DNA from: Pelorhabdus rhamnosifermentans
GTDB lineage: Bacteria > Bacillota > Negativicutes > UMGS1260
NCBI RefSeq assembly: GCF_018835585.1
Contig: NZ_JAHGVE010000014.1
Location: 1-64,000 of the forward strand
Direction of reading: 5' to 3'
Length of the DNA: 64,000 nt
Shown: in pieces, positions 47,270-58,473 of the stretch
Layout: each line of letters begins with the position of its first letter
Numbering within the stretch: position 1 is the first letter of the stretch
Program-made: the position numbers and the translations under genes
The notes under the pieces: model-generated
Told to the model about the DNA's origin: nothing
Seen by the model: the letters and a program-made list of their open reading frames with translations, nothing else
The model's database searches: none

Positions 47270-48553
47270 TTGAACTTTTTTAAAAATAAATTTGCACAGC
47301 TAGGACTATTTTTTTCAGTCATTGGCCCCGGTATTGTGACAGCTTTCGCTGATAATGATGCTGGCGGCATTGCAACTTATGCCGCCGCCGGTGCCAAATA
47401 TGGCTATGGACTGCTCTTTACGATGTTTATTAGCAGTATTTGCCTAGCTATTGCGCAAGAAATTTCCGCTCGCACAGGTGTTGTCACGGGACGCGGCTTA
47501 TCCGATTTAATTCGTGAACGCTTCGGCGTAAAATGGACCCTTTTCGCCATGGTTGTACTCTTGATTGCCAATATTGGTACAACAGCCTCAGAATTTTCCG
47601 GTATTGCTACAAGCTTTGAGATCTTCGGTATCAGCAAGTATTTATCTGTTCCCATCATGTCCCTATTAATTTGGTGGCTCGTACTCAAGGCAAACTATAA
47701 CCGAATTGAAAAAATATTCTTGCTCCTCTGCGTAACCTTTTTAAGCTACATCATCTCAGGAGTCATAGTAGATCCACCTTGGAAAGAAGTATTACTTGCT
47801 TCTGTAACACCTACTTTTTTCCATGATGCTGATTTCTTGCTTATGGCCATCGGTGTCATTGGTACAACCATTACACCGTGGGGACAGTTTTATGTGCAAG
47901 CCTCAGTCGTTGACAAAGGAATTACAGCCAAAGATTACCATTTTACCTTCTGGGATGTCATGATCGGCGCCTTCTTTACGTGGCTCATCGCCTTCTTTAT
48001 CATTGTAGCCACAGCAGCTACTCTCTACGCCAACCAGATTTCCATTGAAACGGCGGGGGATGCCGCCCTTGCCTTAGCACCACTAGCTGGAAAATATGCC
48101 AGTATGCTCTTTTCTTTTGGGCTCCTCGGCGCTTCCATGCTGGCCGCCTTTATTCTTCCCTTAAGTACAGCTTATGCCGTCTGTGAGGCCTTTGGTTTTG
48201 AGCGGGGCATTAGTAAGACCCAAGAAGAAGCGCCTGTATTCTTCGGACTATATACAGCTCTCATTATTCTAGGGGCTGCACTGGTATTGTGGCCGGACGT
48301 CTCTCTTTATCAAATTATGCTAACATCACAAGTCATCAATGGAATTTTATTACCGCCTATTTTAATCTTTATGGTACTTATTGCCAATGACAAAAATATT
48401 ATGGGTTCTTTCGCTAATTCCCCCTGGTACAGCATCGTATCCTGGATATTCACCTGGGTCTTAATTATTCTGACTATTTTGCTCGTATTCTCAACAGTGA
48501 TGCCAGATTCCATCGACATGCTCATGAATTTACTTGATTTTGCAACAAAATAA
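47270..48553 (+). CDS. Divergent NRAMP-family carrier, probably Mg2+ (NRMT-like)
   Basis: A 427-residue membrane protein with eleven helices of the LeuT/NRAMP fold. Helix 1 reads GPGIVTAFADNDAGGIAT: the canonical DPGN metal motif is DAGG. Helix 6 reads TTITPWGQFYVQAS, where classical NRAMPs have the MPH motif, so the soft-metal-binding methionine is lost. Loss of this methionine is known in the NRAMP-related Mg2+ transporters (NRMT). With the MgtE-like sensor directly upstream, Mg2+ uptake is the best guess. The start is TTG, with GGAGG in the upstream gene's end, so translation is coupled. Confidence 0.85.
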   Translation: MNFFKNKFAQLGLFFSVIGPGIVTAFADNDAGGIATYAAAGAKYGYGLLFTMFISSICLAIAQEISARTGVVTGRGLSDLIRERFGVKWTLFAMVVLLIANIGTTASEFSGIATSFEIFGISKYLSVPIMSLLIWWLVLKANYNRIEKIFLLLCVTFLSYIISGVIVDPPWKEVLLASVTPTFFHDADFLLMAIGVIGTTITPWGQFYVQASVVDKGITAKDYHFTFWDVMIGAFFTWLIAFFIIVATAATLYANQISIETAGDAALALAPLAGKYASMLFSFGLLGASMLAAFILPLSTAYAVCEAFGFERGISKTQEEAPVFFGLYTALIILGAALVLWPDVSLYQIMLTSQVINGILLPPILIFMVLIANDKNIMGSFANSPWYSIVSWIFTWVLIILTILLVFSTVMPDSIDMLMNLLDFATK

Positions 48554-48670
48554 ACGGTATCGGTCTTTCAACACTCAGTAAGCATAGGAATCTCGTTGCT
48601 ATAAGTGAAAATCAAGTAGAATGTTGGAGAGTTAGCAATACATAAGAAATAGTATATATTCTTATATCAC

Positions 48671-48716
48671 AAAAAAAGGATTGGACTTCATTTAAATGAA
48701 GTCCAATCCTTTTTTA
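48671..48716. terminator. Bidirectional terminator between the NRAMP gene and gltD
   Basis: A perfect palindrome, AAAAAAAGGATTGGACTTCA and its complement, with T-runs on both strands. It serves the convergent NRAMP and glutamate synthase transcripts. Confidence 0.9.
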
Positions 48717-48732
48717 TATCAAATTTTTCCAT

Positions 48733-50217
48733 TTACACGAGCTGCGTCTGTCCCATTAAGAACTTGTCGCATTCGCGGGCTGCACTACGACCTTCATGAA
48801 TAGCCCACACCACAAGGCTCTGGCCACGACGCATATCACCTGCAGCAAAAATGCCAGGAATATTCGTCGCGAACTGACCATATTCGGCCTTAACATTAGA
48901 CCGTCCGTCTTGTTCAATATTTAACTGCTTTAATAGGGTATCCTCTGGACCTAAGAAGCCCATGGCAAGCAGCACAAGCTGAACAGGCCATATTTTTTCA
49001 CTTCCAGAAATTTCCTGAGGACAAAATTGTCCGCGGTCATTCTTAACCCATTCCACCTGAACTGTATGAACTTCTTTCAATTGTCCCTTGTCATCACCTA
49101 CAAACCGTTTAGCTGTCACTAAATAGCTACGGGGATCAGCACCAAAACGCTGGGCTGCTTCCTCTTGGCCATAATCCACTTTATATACACGTGGAAACTG
49201 TGGCCAAGGATTTCCATCGCTCCGTTCCAACGGCAACTGCGGCATAATTTCGAGTTGATGAACGCTACGACAACCGTGACGCAGAGCCGTTCCCACACAG
49301 TCCGTCCCCGTGTCACCGCCACCAATGACAAGTACATCCTTGCCTGCTGCCGAAATATACTGATGATCCGCAAGATTCGAATCAAGCAAACTTTTCGTAT
49401 TGGCCCGTAAAAAGTCCATGGCAAAATGAACACCTTTTAATTCCCGTCCCTCAATAGGCAAATCACGAGGCACCGTAGCTCCACCACATAATACAGCAGC
49501 ATCAAAATCGTTGAGCAGTTTTTCTCCTGCATAATTTACGCCAACTTCAGTATCTGTTTCGAAAATAACACCCTCATCTTTCATGAGCTTAACACGACGC
49601 TCTACAACGCGTTTGTCGAGTTTCATATTGGGAATGCCGTACATCAGCAACCCCCCCACCCTGTCAGCTCGTTCAAAAACGGTGACACTATGACCCGCTC
49701 GATTAAGCTGAGCGGCACAAGCCAGACCCGAAGGACCTGAACCAACAACAGCGACCTTCTTACCTGTACGTTTTGTTGGCAACTGAGGCTCAATCCAGCC
49801 TTCATCAAAGCCTTTATCAACCACTGTGCATTCAATGTTCTTAATTGTTACAGGATCTGTTGCGAGACCTGCCGTACACGCTCCTTCACAAGGAGCGGGG
49901 CAGACACGTCCGGTAAATTCCGGAAAACTATTCGTTTTTTGCAAACGTCCCAAAGCCTCTTGCCACAGACCAGAATAAACAAGATCATTCCACTCCGGCA
50001 TCAGGTTATGAAGCGGACATCCTGAAACCATGCCATTTATCATCAACCCCGTATGACAAAAAGGTGTTCCGCATTCCATACAGCGGCTGGCCTGCACTTG
50101 AAGCTTTTCTTCTGGCATGGAGCAATGAAATTCTTTCCAATCTTGTACTCGCTCCAGGGGCGGACGGTCGGCCTGGTGTTCACTTTCATATTCAATAAAG
50201 CCTGTTGATTTTCCCAT
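48733..50217 (-). CDS. gltD: Glutamate synthase small subunit
   Basis: A 494-residue FAD/NAD(P)H-dependent subunit that passes electrons to GltB. The N-terminal cysteine-rich region ([26 protein letters not shown]) holds two [4Fe-4S] clusters. FAD binds at [21 protein letters not shown] (about 150-170) and NADPH at [21 protein letters not shown] (about 290-310). The C-terminal FAD contact [19 protein letters not shown] is intact. It follows gltB by 30 bp in the same operon. Confidence 0.96.
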   Translation of the reverse strand: MGKSTGFIEYESEHQADRPPLERVQDWKEFHCSMPEEKLQVQASRCMECGTPFCHTGLMINGMVSGCPLHNLMPEWNDLVYSGLWQEALGRLQKTNSFPEFTGRVCPAPCEGACTAGLATDPVTIKNIECTVVDKGFDEGWIEPQLPTKRTGKKVAVVGSGPSGLACAAQLNRAGHSVTVFERADRVGGLLMYGIPNMKLDKRVVERRVKLMKDEGVIFETDTEVGVNYAGEKLLNDFDAAVLCGGATVPRDLPIEGRELKGVHFAMDFLRANTKSLLDSNLADHQYISAAGKDVLVIGGGDTGTDCVGTALRHGCRSVHQLEIMPQLPLERSDGNPWPQFPRVYKVDYGQEEAAQRFGADPRSYLVTAKRFVGDDKGQLKEVHTVQVEWVKNDRGQFCPQEISGSEKIWPVQLVLLAMGFLGPEDTLLKQLNIEQDGRSNVKAEYGQFATNIPGIFAAGDMRRGQSLVVWAIHEGRSAARECDKFLMGQTQLV

Positions 50218-50247
50218 GGTTTTCCCCCATTTCTTCAGTCAGTTTCC

Positions 50248-53200
50248 TTAATTTCCGCCCACACGCGCCTGTTCATGGCGATTTTCTTCAAACACATGCA
50301 TAACAGCAGCTGATTCTGACAATCCTTTACGACGGAACCGGTTAATTCCTTCTAAAATACGCTTATAATCTTTCGGAATGACGCGAACAAACCGCTGACG
50401 CGCTGAATACCAATTGGTCAGCAAGGCTCTCGCCACATCACTACCCGTATATTTTACATGTTTGGCAAGCATTTCTTTCACGAACTCAATTTCATCATCC
50501 ATTTCCAGGCTTTCTAACAGCACCATTTCCTGATTGGTTCTGACAGGCAAACTACCATCTTCATCATAGACAAAGGCAATTCCGCCTGACATGCCGGCAG
50601 CAAAATTACGTCCTGTTTTTCCCACAATAACAACCCGGCCACCTGTCATATACTCACAGCCGTGATCGCCCACTCCTTCAACAACAGCATTGACGCCGCT
50701 GTTACGTACGCCAAAGCGTTCGCCAGCCACACCCCGAATAAAGGCTTCACCCGCAGTCCCACCATAGAGAGCGACATTCCCAATAATAATATTTTTTTCC
50801 GGTCGGAAAACTGCTTCTGTCGAAGGATAGACAATAATTTTTCCGCCGGAAAGTCCCTTGCCCACATGATCATTCGAGTCACCCTCAAGGGTCAATGTCA
50901 TGCCTTTCGGGAGAAAAGCTCCAAAACTCTGACCAGCAGAACCGGTAAATTTCAGACAAATCGTGTCTTCATCAAGACCTTGAGACCCATATCGCTTGGT
51001 AATTTCACTGCCAACTAATGTGCCTACAACACGATCCGTATTAAAAATAGGCAAACTCATGGCAACTTTTTCCTTGCGTTCCACAGCGGGTTTACAGATA
51101 TGTTCCAAAAGCCGTCGATCCATGGATTTTCCCAGACCATGATTTTGCGTTTGTGAACAATAAAGAGTGGAACCATCCGGTACTTCCGGTTGATATAACA
51201 AGGCTGACAAGTCAACGGTTTGAGCTTTCCAATGAGAAACATCAGACTTCGGTTCCAAAACCTCTGTGTGACCCACCATTTCATTGATAGTCCTAAACCC
51301 AAGCACTGCCATCCATTCTCTAACTTGCTGCGCAATATAGTGCATAAAATTCACAACATACTCAGGTTTTCCGGAAAAATTCTTGCGGAGTGCCGGATTC
51401 TGCGTTGCAACACCGACAGGACAAGTATCGAGATTACAAACCCGCATCATGACACACCCCAACGTAACAAGCGGAGCCGTAGCAAAACCAAATTCTTCTG
51501 CCCCTAGCAGCGTTGCCACAACAACATCACGGCCAGTCATCAGTTTTCCATCTGTTTCAACAACAATACGATCCCGCAATTGATTAAGCAAAAGTGTCTG
51601 ATGCGTTTCAGCCAGACCCAATTCCCATGGCAAGCCCGTATGCTGAATGCTTGTGCGTGGCGATGCACCTGTCCCACCATCATAACCACTGATTAAAACA
51701 CCATCAGCACGGGCTTTAGCCACACCCGCCGCAATAGTACCTACGCCCACTTCAGATACAAGCTTCACAGTAATGCGAGCGTTAGGATTAGCATTTTTCA
51801 GATCATAAATGAGTTCTGCCAAATCTTCAATCGAATAAATATCATGATGTGGTGGAGGAGAAATAAGACCGACACCAGCCGTTGTACCGCGAACCTCAGC
51901 AATCCAAGGATAAACCTTGCGACCGGGTAGCTGTCCGCCTTCACCCGGTTTCGCCCCCTGAGCCATCTTAATTTGAATTTCATCGGCACTCACAAGATAT
52001 TCACTTGTCACACCAAAACGACCTGAAGCTACCTGCTTAATGGCACTGCGTCTGCTGTCGCCATTGGCATCCACGTGATAGCGTGCCGGATTTTCGCCAC
52101 CTTCGCCTGTATTACTCTTCCCACCAATGCGATTCATCGCAATAGCTAAACATTCATGAGCTTCCTGACTCAAGGATCCATAACTCATGGCGCCTGTCTT
52201 AAAACGGTGACAAATCGATTCAACTGATTCCACTTCATCAAGCGGTACAGGTGTACGATCCGTTTTAAACTGTAAGAGTCCCCGTAGTGTCGTATAAGTT
52301 GCGCTATCATCAATCAGCTTAGTGTACTGATGGAATAAATCATAATCGCCCTTACGGCAAGACTCTTGAAGCAAAGTAATTGTCTGTGGATTAAACAAAT
52401 GTTCTTCCCCGTTATGACGCCATTGATGCGATGAACCACTGTCAAGCGTCTTGTCGCGACCAGGCTGCTGAGAAAAAGCTCGATCATGTCTCGCTGCCGC
52501 CTCTTTGGCAATTTCATGTAAACCAATACCGCCAATGCGTGACGGTGTCGAAATAAAATAGTGATCAATGACATCTTGCGAAATGCCAATCGCTTCAAAA
52601 ATTTGCGCACCACGATAACTGGAAATCGTAGAAATACCCATTTTGGACACAACTTTAATAATCCCTTTTGTAACGGCCTTAATATAATTTCGAATGGCTT
52701 TATCGCACGAAATATCTGTTAACATCTTTTGCTTAATCATGTCTTCAATCGTTTCAAAAGCCAAATAAGGATTAATCCCTGCGGCACCATAACCAAGAAG
52801 CAGAGCAAAATGATGAACTTCCCGTGGTTCGCCTGTCTCGACAAGCATGCTGGCTTTGAGGCGCGTTTTCTGCTTCACCATATGATGCTGCAAACAAGCC
52901 ACAGCAAGCAGAGCCGGAATAGGTGCATGTTCGGCATCAACACCGCGGTCAGACAAAATAAGCAGATTATTGCCCGCGAGAATTTCTTCATCAGAACGAC
53001 GACACAAGGCATCTAAAGCAGACTTCAATCCTTCGCCGCCTTCCTTCACCGGATAAATCATCGGAAGCGTAACAGCTTTAAAACCTTCTTCATCAATATC
53101 GCGCAGCTTCGCCAGTTCATCATTGCTTAATATGGGCGTAGCGACCCGAATTTGCCGACAACTATCAGGCTGGGGATCAATGAGATTTTTTTCCGGTCCA

Positions 53201-54858
53201 ATAGCCGTTCCGGTAGCCGTCACAATGGCTTCACGCAACCCATCAATTGGCGGATTTGTCACTTGTGCAAACAATTGTTTGAAATAATTATAAAAGAGTT
53301 GTGGCTGTCCTGATAATACAGCAAGAGGCGTATCAATGCCCATGGAACCAATCGGATCAATACCATCTTTCGCCATGGGACGGAATAATTTCCGAAGTTC
53401 TTCAAATGTATAGCCAAAAGTCTGCTGCTGCATCGTCACAGTGGCGTGGCTAACATCAGGTACCTTGCTTCCGGTAGGAAGTTCAGACAAATTAAGCATG
53501 TTTTCATCAAGCCACTTACGATAAGGATGCTGATTAACAACACGATTTTTTATTTCTTCATCCGTCACAATGCGCCCCATCTCAGTATCGACCAAAAGCA
53601 TCCGGCCTGGACGCAGCCGTTCCTTCACAATAATGTCTTCCGCTGGAATATCCAAGACCCCCACTTCGGAGGCCATGACAATCATACCATCCTTTGTCAC
53701 ACAATAACGGGCTGGACGCAAACCATTCCGGTCTAAAACAGCACCGATAATTTTTCCGTCTGTAAAAGCAACTGCAGCCGGACCGTCCCAAGGTTCCATC
53801 ATACAGCTATGATATTCAAAAAAGGCTTTTTTCTCATCACTCATACTTTCATGATTCGACCAGGGTTCAGGGATCATCATCATGGCAGCATGGGGAAGGG
53901 TACGACCAGACAGGCTGAGAAACTCCAGACAATTATCAAACATACCGGAATCGCTGTTATCTTCATCAATAATCGGCAAAATTTTCTTCAAATCATCACC
54001 GAATAATTCCGATTCGCACAAAGCTTCACGGGCCTTCATCCAATTTAAGTTACCGCGGCGTGTATTAATCTCGCCATTATGCATAATGTAGCGATAAGGA
54101 TGGGCCCGTTCCCAACTTGGAAATGTATTGGTACTAAAGCGAGAATGAACGAGTGCCAGTGCTGTTTCCATCAGCGGATGACGTAAATCGAGATAAAATT
54201 CCTCCACCTGTTTCGGCATCAGCATTCCCTTGTATACAATTGTCGTTGATGATAAACTGGAGAAATAAAAATATTCATTACCAGGAACACCATTACGACG
54301 AATTTCATTTTCAGCTCGTTTACGAATAATAAATAATTTTCGCTCAAATGCTTTGTTGTCATTTTTCAAGTCTTGTTGCGTTTTTAGATCAGGTGCAATA
54401 AAGACCTGACGCAAAAAGGGCTGTACGGACTTGGCTGTTTCACTCAAAATAGATGCATCATAAGGAACATCACGCCACCCAAGCAAAATTTGCCCTTGTT
54501 CGGCAATAATCTTTTCGAGTGACTTTTCACAATTTTCTCTTAAAACACGTTCAGGCGGTAAAAAAAGCATTCCCACGCCGTAAGAACCAGCTGGAGGAAG
54601 CTCAATGTTTAAGAACTCGCATTCGTGTTTGAAAAACTTATGGGATATTTGTAACAGTACCCCTGCACCATCCCCTGTATTTGGGTCAGCTCCCTGACCA
54701 CCGCGGTGCTCCATATTGAGCAAAACGGTTAAAGCCTGATGAAGAATGGTTTTCGATTTTTTTCCTTTTAAATTAGCTACGAAGCCAATACCACAGGCAT
54801 CATGCTCAAACTCCGGATTATACATCCCCTGTTTAGGAGGTATCCCCCTATTTTTCAT
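50248..54858 (-). CDS. gltB: Glutamate synthase large subunit
   Basis: A 1536-residue enzyme making glutamate from glutamine and 2-oxoglutarate. The class II amidotransferase nucleophile is the Cys of [15 protein letters not shown]; about 21 residues before it are a propeptide removed on maturation. Then come the central domain, the FMN-binding synthase domain ([14 protein letters not shown]) with the [3Fe-4S] cysteines in [15 protein letters not shown], and the C-terminal beta-helix with [21 protein letters not shown] chose the ATG at 54858 after GGGGA; a TTG at 54867 and an ATG at 54825 also lie in frame. The upstream 54859-55040 segment is AT-rich and must hold the promoter, which I could not fix. 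Confidence 0.96.
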   Translation of the reverse strand: MKNRGIPPKQGMYNPEFEHDACGIGFVANLKGKKSKTILHQALTVLLNMEHRGGQGADPNTGDGAGVLLQISHKFFKHECEFLNIELPPAGSYGVGMLFLPPERVLRENCEKSLEKIIAEQGQILLGWRDVPYDASILSETAKSVQPFLRQVFIAPDLKTQQDLKNDNKAFERKLFIIRKRAENEIRRNGVPGNEYFYFSSLSSTTIVYKGMLMPKQVEEFYLDLRHPLMETALALVHSRFSTNTFPSWERAHPYRYIMHNGEINTRRGNLNWMKAREALCESELFGDDLKKILPIIDEDNSDSGMFDNCLEFLSLSGRTLPHAAMMMIPEPWSNHESMSDEKKAFFEYHSCMMEPWDGPAAVAFTDGKIIGAVLDRNGLRPARYCVTKDGMIVMASEVGVLDIPAEDIIVKERLRPGRMLLVDTEMGRIVTDEEIKNRVVNQHPYRKWLDENMLNLSELPTGSKVPDVSHATVTMQQQTFGYTFEELRKLFRPMAKDGIDPIGSMGIDTPLAVLSGQPQLFYNYFKQLFAQVTNPPIDGLREAIVTATGTAIGPEKNLIDPQPDSCRQIRVATPILSNDELAKLRDIDEEGFKAVTLPMIYPVKEGGEGLKSALDALCRRSDEEILAGNNLLILSDRGVDAEHAPIPALLAVACLQHHMVKQKTRLKASMLVETGEPREVHHFALLLGYGAAGINPYLAFETIEDMIKQKMLTDISCDKAIRNYIKAVTKGIIKVVSKMGISTISSYRGAQIFEAIGISQDVIDHYFISTPSRIGGIGLHEIAKEAAARHDRAFSQQPGRDKTLDSGSSHQWRHNGEEHLFNPQTITLLQESCRKGDYDLFHQYTKLIDDSATYTTLRGLLQFKTDRTPVPLDEVESVESICHRFKTGAMSYGSLSQEAHECLAIAMNRIGGKSNTGEGGENPARYHVDANGDSRRSAIKQVASGRFGVTSEYLVSADEIQIKMAQGAKPGEGGQLPGRKVYPWIAEVRGTTAGVGLISPPPHHDIYSIEDLAELIYDLKNANPNARITVKLVSEVGVGTIAAGVAKARADGVLISGYDGGTGASPRTSIQHTGLPWELGLAETHQTLLLNQLRDRIVVETDGKLMTGRDVVVATLLGAEEFGFATAPLVTLGCVMMRVCNLDTCPVGVATQNPALRKNFSGKPEYVVNFMHYIAQQVREWMAVLGFRTINEMVGHTEVLEPKSDVSHWKAQTVDLSALLYQPEVPDGSTLYCSQTQNHGLGKSMDRRLLEHICKPAVERKEKVAMSLPIFNTDRVVGTLVGSEITKRYGSQGLDEDTICLKFTGSAGQSFGAFLPKGMTLTLEGDSNDHVGKGLSGGKIIVYPSTEAVFRPEKNIIIGNVALYGGTAGEAFIRGVAGERFGVRNSGVNAVVEGVGDHGCEYMTGGRVVIVGKTGRNFAAGMSGGIAFVYDEDGSLPVRTNQEMVLLESLEMDDEIEFVKEMLAKHVKYTGSDVARALLTNWYSARQRFVRVIPKDYKRILEGINRFRRKGLSESAAVMHVFEENRHEQARVGGN

Positions 54859-55040
54859 ATTCCCCAACCTGCCTTTCCGTTTATTCTTTCCGAGGATTTC
54901 TGTAGTATGTTCTTATTTTATGCACGAATAAAAATATCATGTAATATTCCTCACTTTTGTAAGTTCAACATAGAGTGTCAAATTCCTGCCATCGCAAGTG
55001 TAAAGTAGTAACATTTCCATCATGTATACAATATATTATT

Positions 55041-55105
55041 ATAAAAAACAAAGTAATCAGAGAACATTTGTCCTTTTACAGGAGAATTTCACTGATTACT
55101 TTGTT
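55041..55105 (-). terminator. Terminator of the helicase operon
   Basis: Perfect 14-base arms (55047-55060, 55092-55105) enclose a small TCCT / AGGA hairpin and are followed by TTTTTT on the minus strand, behind the Cys-rich small gene. Confidence 0.8.
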
Positions 55106-55172
55106 AAAATAAAAAACTAGATATTGCTGAGAAAAAATTATATTTTTCATTGAAATTACATAATTATGCATT

Positions 55173-55451
55173 TCAGTTATTCTTCTTACACAACCTTCTA
55201 GAAGAACACTTACTACAATCAGACTGCTCCTGACTACAGCCTTCACATTGTGCTTCACCACTTACCCACGCTTTAGCCTCTTCATAAGAATTGAAAACAC
55301 CTGCACCCATTTTTGCCGTAATCAACTGGACGATTTTCATGGGTTTATCCGTTAAATCCAGTTCTTCAATTTCATAATCAGACAATTCCCCTGCTGATGA
55401 ATAAACGGCACTCACGATCCACACAACTTTATTCTCCATCATTGTCGTCAT
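55173..55451 (-). CDS. Small protein with Cys-rich C-terminus
   Basis: A 92-residue protein of unknown family. The first 65 residues are mixed alpha/beta (KVVWIVSAVYSSAGELSDYEIEELDL). The end carries seven cysteines in CEGCSQEQSDCSKCSSRRLC plus nearby residues, arranged like a zinc or iron-sulfur binding tail. Its ATG overlaps the stop of the CoA-binding gene (ATGA), so translation is coupled. It is last in the helicase operon and followed by a strong terminator. Confidence 0.65.
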   Translation of the reverse strand: MTTMMENKVVWIVSAVYSSAGELSDYEIEELDLTDKPMKIVQLITAKMGAGVFNSYEEAKAWVSGEAQCEGCSQEQSDCSKCSSRRLCKKNN

Positions 55452-55828
55452 ACTCTACCACGAACCATAATACAATCCGTTACAACAGTGAGGTTCAATT
55501 CTTTCGCAACTTGCACCACAGAAGCTGCATCAGCCCCAGGTTGCAGCCAGACATTGCGAATACCTAATTCACTGCAATCCTTCATAATCCGTTCTCCGAT
55601 TCGCGGCGCAACGACAACGTCAACAGCATCGACCTTGACAGGAAGAGCTGAAAGTGATTCATAACAAATCTTCCCATAGACTTCATTAATACCAGGATTT
55701 ACGGGATAAACATCAAACCCTCGATCAACCATAAATTTAAAAATCTTATAACCGAATTTAGACTGATTATCGGTAGCCCCTACAACAGCCCATGTTTTAG
55801 CCTGCAGCATTTCTTCCGCCTTATCCAT
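55448..55828 (-). CDS. CoA-binding (YccU-like) Rossmann protein
   Basis: A 126-residue single-domain CoA-binding protein. It opens with the NAD/CoA-type Rossmann motif TWAVVGATDNQSKFGYKIFKF, then YPVNPGINEVYGKICYESL, and ends with VTDCIMVRGRV. The family is homologous to the CoA-binding part of succinyl-CoA synthetase; a ligand-binding regulatory role is assumed. The start at 55828 follows GAGGAGG, 20 bp after the helicase stop. Confidence 0.9.
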   Translation of the reverse strand: MDKAEEMLQAKTWAVVGATDNQSKFGYKIFKFMVDRGFDVYPVNPGINEVYGKICYESLSALPVKVDAVDVVVAPRIGERIMKDCSELGIRNVWLQPGADAASVVQVAKELNLTVVTDCIMVRGRV

Positions 55829-55847
55829 GTTGATCCTCCTCAAATCT

Positions 55848-57086
55848 TTACTTTTTCGCGCTAGCGCCTGCTTTTTGCTTGTGCCGACTGCGCAAATTGT
55901 TACCGCCATGGTTTTTATCTCCCACTAATTTCTTGCCTCGTTCCAGCCTCCGTCGCATTCCCCGCGGTTTTGCCGCCGACTTACTTACACTACTAACAGA
56001 CAAAGTACGAATAACTTTCGTAAGCATGGCTACATAATGTCGATCACGCGGCGTAACAAGTGTCACAGCAAGACCTTTTTCACCAGCTCGACCGGTACGA
56101 CCAATCCGATGAATATAGCTATCTACATCATGAGGAATATCATAATTATAAACATGCGTAACCCCTTCGACGTCAAGACCGCGTGCAGCGATATCTGTTG
56201 CTACAAGCACTTGAATCTTGGCTTCACGAAACCGTTTCATCACTTGCTCCCGTTTGTTTTGTGACAAATCGCCGTGAAGTTCTTCACATTCAATGCCCTG
56301 ACTTTGAAGATAACTCGCAATATCTGTAGCACGCTGCTTCGTAAGACAGAAAACAATAGCCAAGTAAGGACGGTGTTCTAAAATTAATTTTGCTAGAATG
56401 GACTGCTTTTCATCACCACTTGTTTCAATCATGCGCTGCTCAATCTCCGGCAAAGTCACTGTAGCACTACCGATTTCAATACGCTCGGGATTTGTCATAT
56501 ACTGTTTAGCCATCATACACACAGCTTGAGAAAGGGTAGCCGAAAACAATAGAGTCTGCCGTTTTGGTGACGAACGGGTAATGATATGGTCAACCTCTTC
56601 CATAAACCCCATACTCAGCATGGTATCTGCCTCATCAAGTACAAGATAACGCACACCATTTAATACAAGATGGCCTTTTTCCATATGATCCAAAATGCGA
56701 CCTGGTGTCCCCACAATAATCTGTGGAGCACCAGACAAACGTTTCGTTTGTTTGTCCATATCCCGGCCCCCATACACGGCAAGAACATCCATTCCCTTTA
56801 ACTTGGCTAATTGCGTCGCTTCTCTTGCAACCTGCAAAGCCAGTTCCCGCGTCGGTGTAAGCACAAGGGCCTGTACGAAAGGCCGGGTTACTTGAACTAC
56901 TTTTAACAAAGGCAATAAAAAAGCCAATGTCTTGCCTGTTCCTGTTTGAGCCTGCACCATTATATCCCGTCCAGTCAAGGCCGGGGGAATGGCCTGCTGT
57001 TGTACCTGAGTTGGTTCATGAATACCTGAGCCAGCCAAAAATTGAATCACAGACTCATCGATTCCTAATGAATCAAATGTCTTCAT
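55848..57086 (-). CDS. DEAD-box RNA helicase (CshA/RhlE-like)
   Basis: A 412-residue ATP-dependent RNA helicase with all motifs: Q motif HEPTQVQQQAIP, Walker A AQTGTGKT, PTRELA, TPGR, DEAD, SAT, TDIAARGLD and HRIGRTGRAG. The C-terminal tail (about 370-412) is strongly basic (RGMRRRLERGKK), as in cold-shock or ribosome-assembly helicases that bind RNA non-specifically. It lies 34 bp behind the second DEAD-box gene and before the CoA-binding gene. Confidence 0.95.
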   Translation of the reverse strand: MKTFDSLGIDESVIQFLAGSGIHEPTQVQQQAIPPALTGRDIMVQAQTGTGKTLAFLLPLLKVVQVTRPFVQALVLTPTRELALQVAREATQLAKLKGMDVLAVYGGRDMDKQTKRLSGAPQIIVGTPGRILDHMEKGHLVLNGVRYLVLDEADTMLSMGFMEEVDHIITRSSPKRQTLLFSATLSQAVCMMAKQYMTNPERIEIGSATVTLPEIEQRMIETSGDEKQSILAKLILEHRPYLAIVFCLTKQRATDIASYLQSQGIECEELHGDLSQNKREQVMKRFREAKIQVLVATDIAARGLDVEGVTHVYNYDIPHDVDSYIHRIGRTGRAGEKGLAVTLVTPRDRHYVAMLTKVIRTLSVSSVSKSAAKPRGMRRRLERGKKLVGDKNHGGNNLRSRHKQKAGASAKK

Positions 57087-57120
57087 AAGTACAGCCTCCT
57101 TTGCTTTCTCGTACCATTTT

Positions 57121-58260
57121 TCAATGTAAATCTACTATTTTGCCTTTCAACAATTTCTTTTCTGTAAATGACACAGATAAAGCACTTGCTGCCTTATGTA
57201 ATTCCACCACTTCTCTTGCTGTCACAATAGAAATAACAACACCGACTTTTCCTGCCCGCCCTGTACGTCCTGCCCGATGCAAATAGGCATGAGGCGTTTC
57301 GGGAAAATCCAGCTGAAACACATGGGTCAGATCAGGAAAATCAAGACCACGCGCTGCAATATCAGAGGCAACTAAAATATTCGTTTTTCCTTTGAGAACA
57401 TCTTGTACCGTTTGTTTACGATCTTGTTTACCATTTCCACCATGCAGTCCCGCCGCTTTAAAACCATGATAACAAAGCTTGGCTGTCACATCAGCCATGG
57501 ACTCACCGGAATTAACAAATACCAGGGCCTGCTGCGGCTGAATAAGTCCAATTAACTTTCTTAAAATTTCAAATTTATCTCTTCGTTCAGCAATAAAATA
57601 GAAATGCTTAACAGACGAAGGAATGGTAGGACGCGTCGTTGTCCGAACAACGACGGGATTTTGCATTATTTCCTTGGCAATATTTAACGTTTTAACTGAA
57701 AACGTTGCCGAAAAGCAAAGAATCTGTCGATCTTTCAATGTACTTTTAACAAGTTCCTTCACACTCGTCAGCTGCTCGTCACTGAATAACCGATCGGCTT
57801 CATCTATGACAAGAGTTCGCATACTTGGAGCATGAATTTTTTTCTTTTTAATCAATTCGACAATTCGTCCACTTGAACCAACAATCAGCTGCGGCTTACT
57901 TTTCAGCTTGTCCATCTGCCTAGCTATATTACCACTACCAACAATTAAAGCCGTTGTAATCGATAATGCTGCTGCTTTAATCAGAGTGCTTGCTACACCA
58001 TGAATCTGTGCTGCCAATTCATAGGTTGGTGCGATAATAATGACTTCATTGGGTAACTTCCCCTGCTGCAATTTTTGAAGTAAGGGCAACACATAAGCCA
58101 GCGTTTTCCCCGTACCTGTTGGAGCCTGTCCGATCACATCTTGCCCCGCAGCAACGAGGGGAATTGCTTGCTGCTGAATCTCAGTAGGATCTATAATCCC
58201 CTGTTTTACCAACACTTGTTGCACCACTTCGGTACAACCAAGCTTTAAAAAACTACTCAT
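57121..58260 (-). CDS. Second DEAD-box helicase, YfmL-like, with altered motifs
   Basis: A 379-residue helicase with no C-terminal extension, resembling B. subtilis YfmL in size and layout. Walker A APTGTGKT, DEAD, SAT, SDIAARGLD and HRAGRTGRAG are canonical. Motif Ia reads APTYELA in place of PTRELA and Ib reads GSSGR in place of TPGR, both RNA-contacting positions. ATPase residues are intact, so it is probably active with altered RNA contacts. It heads the operon; the upstream 213 bp are shared with exbB, which is divergent. Confidence 0.9.
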   Translation of the reverse strand: MSSFLKLGCTEVVQQVLVKQGIIDPTEIQQQAIPLVAAGQDVIGQAPTGTGKTLAYVLPLLQKLQQGKLPNEVIIIAPTYELAAQIHGVASTLIKAAALSITTALIVGSGNIARQMDKLKSKPQLIVGSSGRIVELIKKKKIHAPSMRTLVIDEADRLFSDEQLTSVKELVKSTLKDRQILCFSATFSVKTLNIAKEIMQNPVVVRTTTRPTIPSSVKHFYFIAERRDKFEILRKLIGLIQPQQALVFVNSGESMADVTAKLCYHGFKAAGLHGGNGKQDRKQTVQDVLKGKTNILVASDIAARGLDFPDLTHVFQLDFPETPHAYLHRAGRTGRAGKVGVVISIVTAREVVELHKAASALSVSFTEKKLLKGKIVDLH

Positions 58261-58371
58261 ATTGTCATTCTCCTTCTCCCTGTTATTTTATACCACTAGG
58301 TGGCCTATTCATACATTCTCATCCCTTCTAATGTCAAAAAAACTACCTGCTCGCTTAAACTTTTGTTTACA

Positions 58372-58386
58372 GTAAAACTATTTTAC
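58372..58386. promoter_or_regulatory. Short inverted repeat between helicase and exbB
   Basis: GTAAAA-CTA-TTTTAC, a perfect 6-3-6 inverted repeat in the divergent region. It could be an operator for exbB-exbD-tonB, but it is short and does not match the Fur consensus. Confidence 0.25.
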
Positions 58387-58473
58387 CATAAATAGCCGCC
58401 TGACAATAAGCAGGACTTTACCTCACAATCAAGAACTGATTAAAGAATTGTATCTTAATTACGAGGTGAAAAC

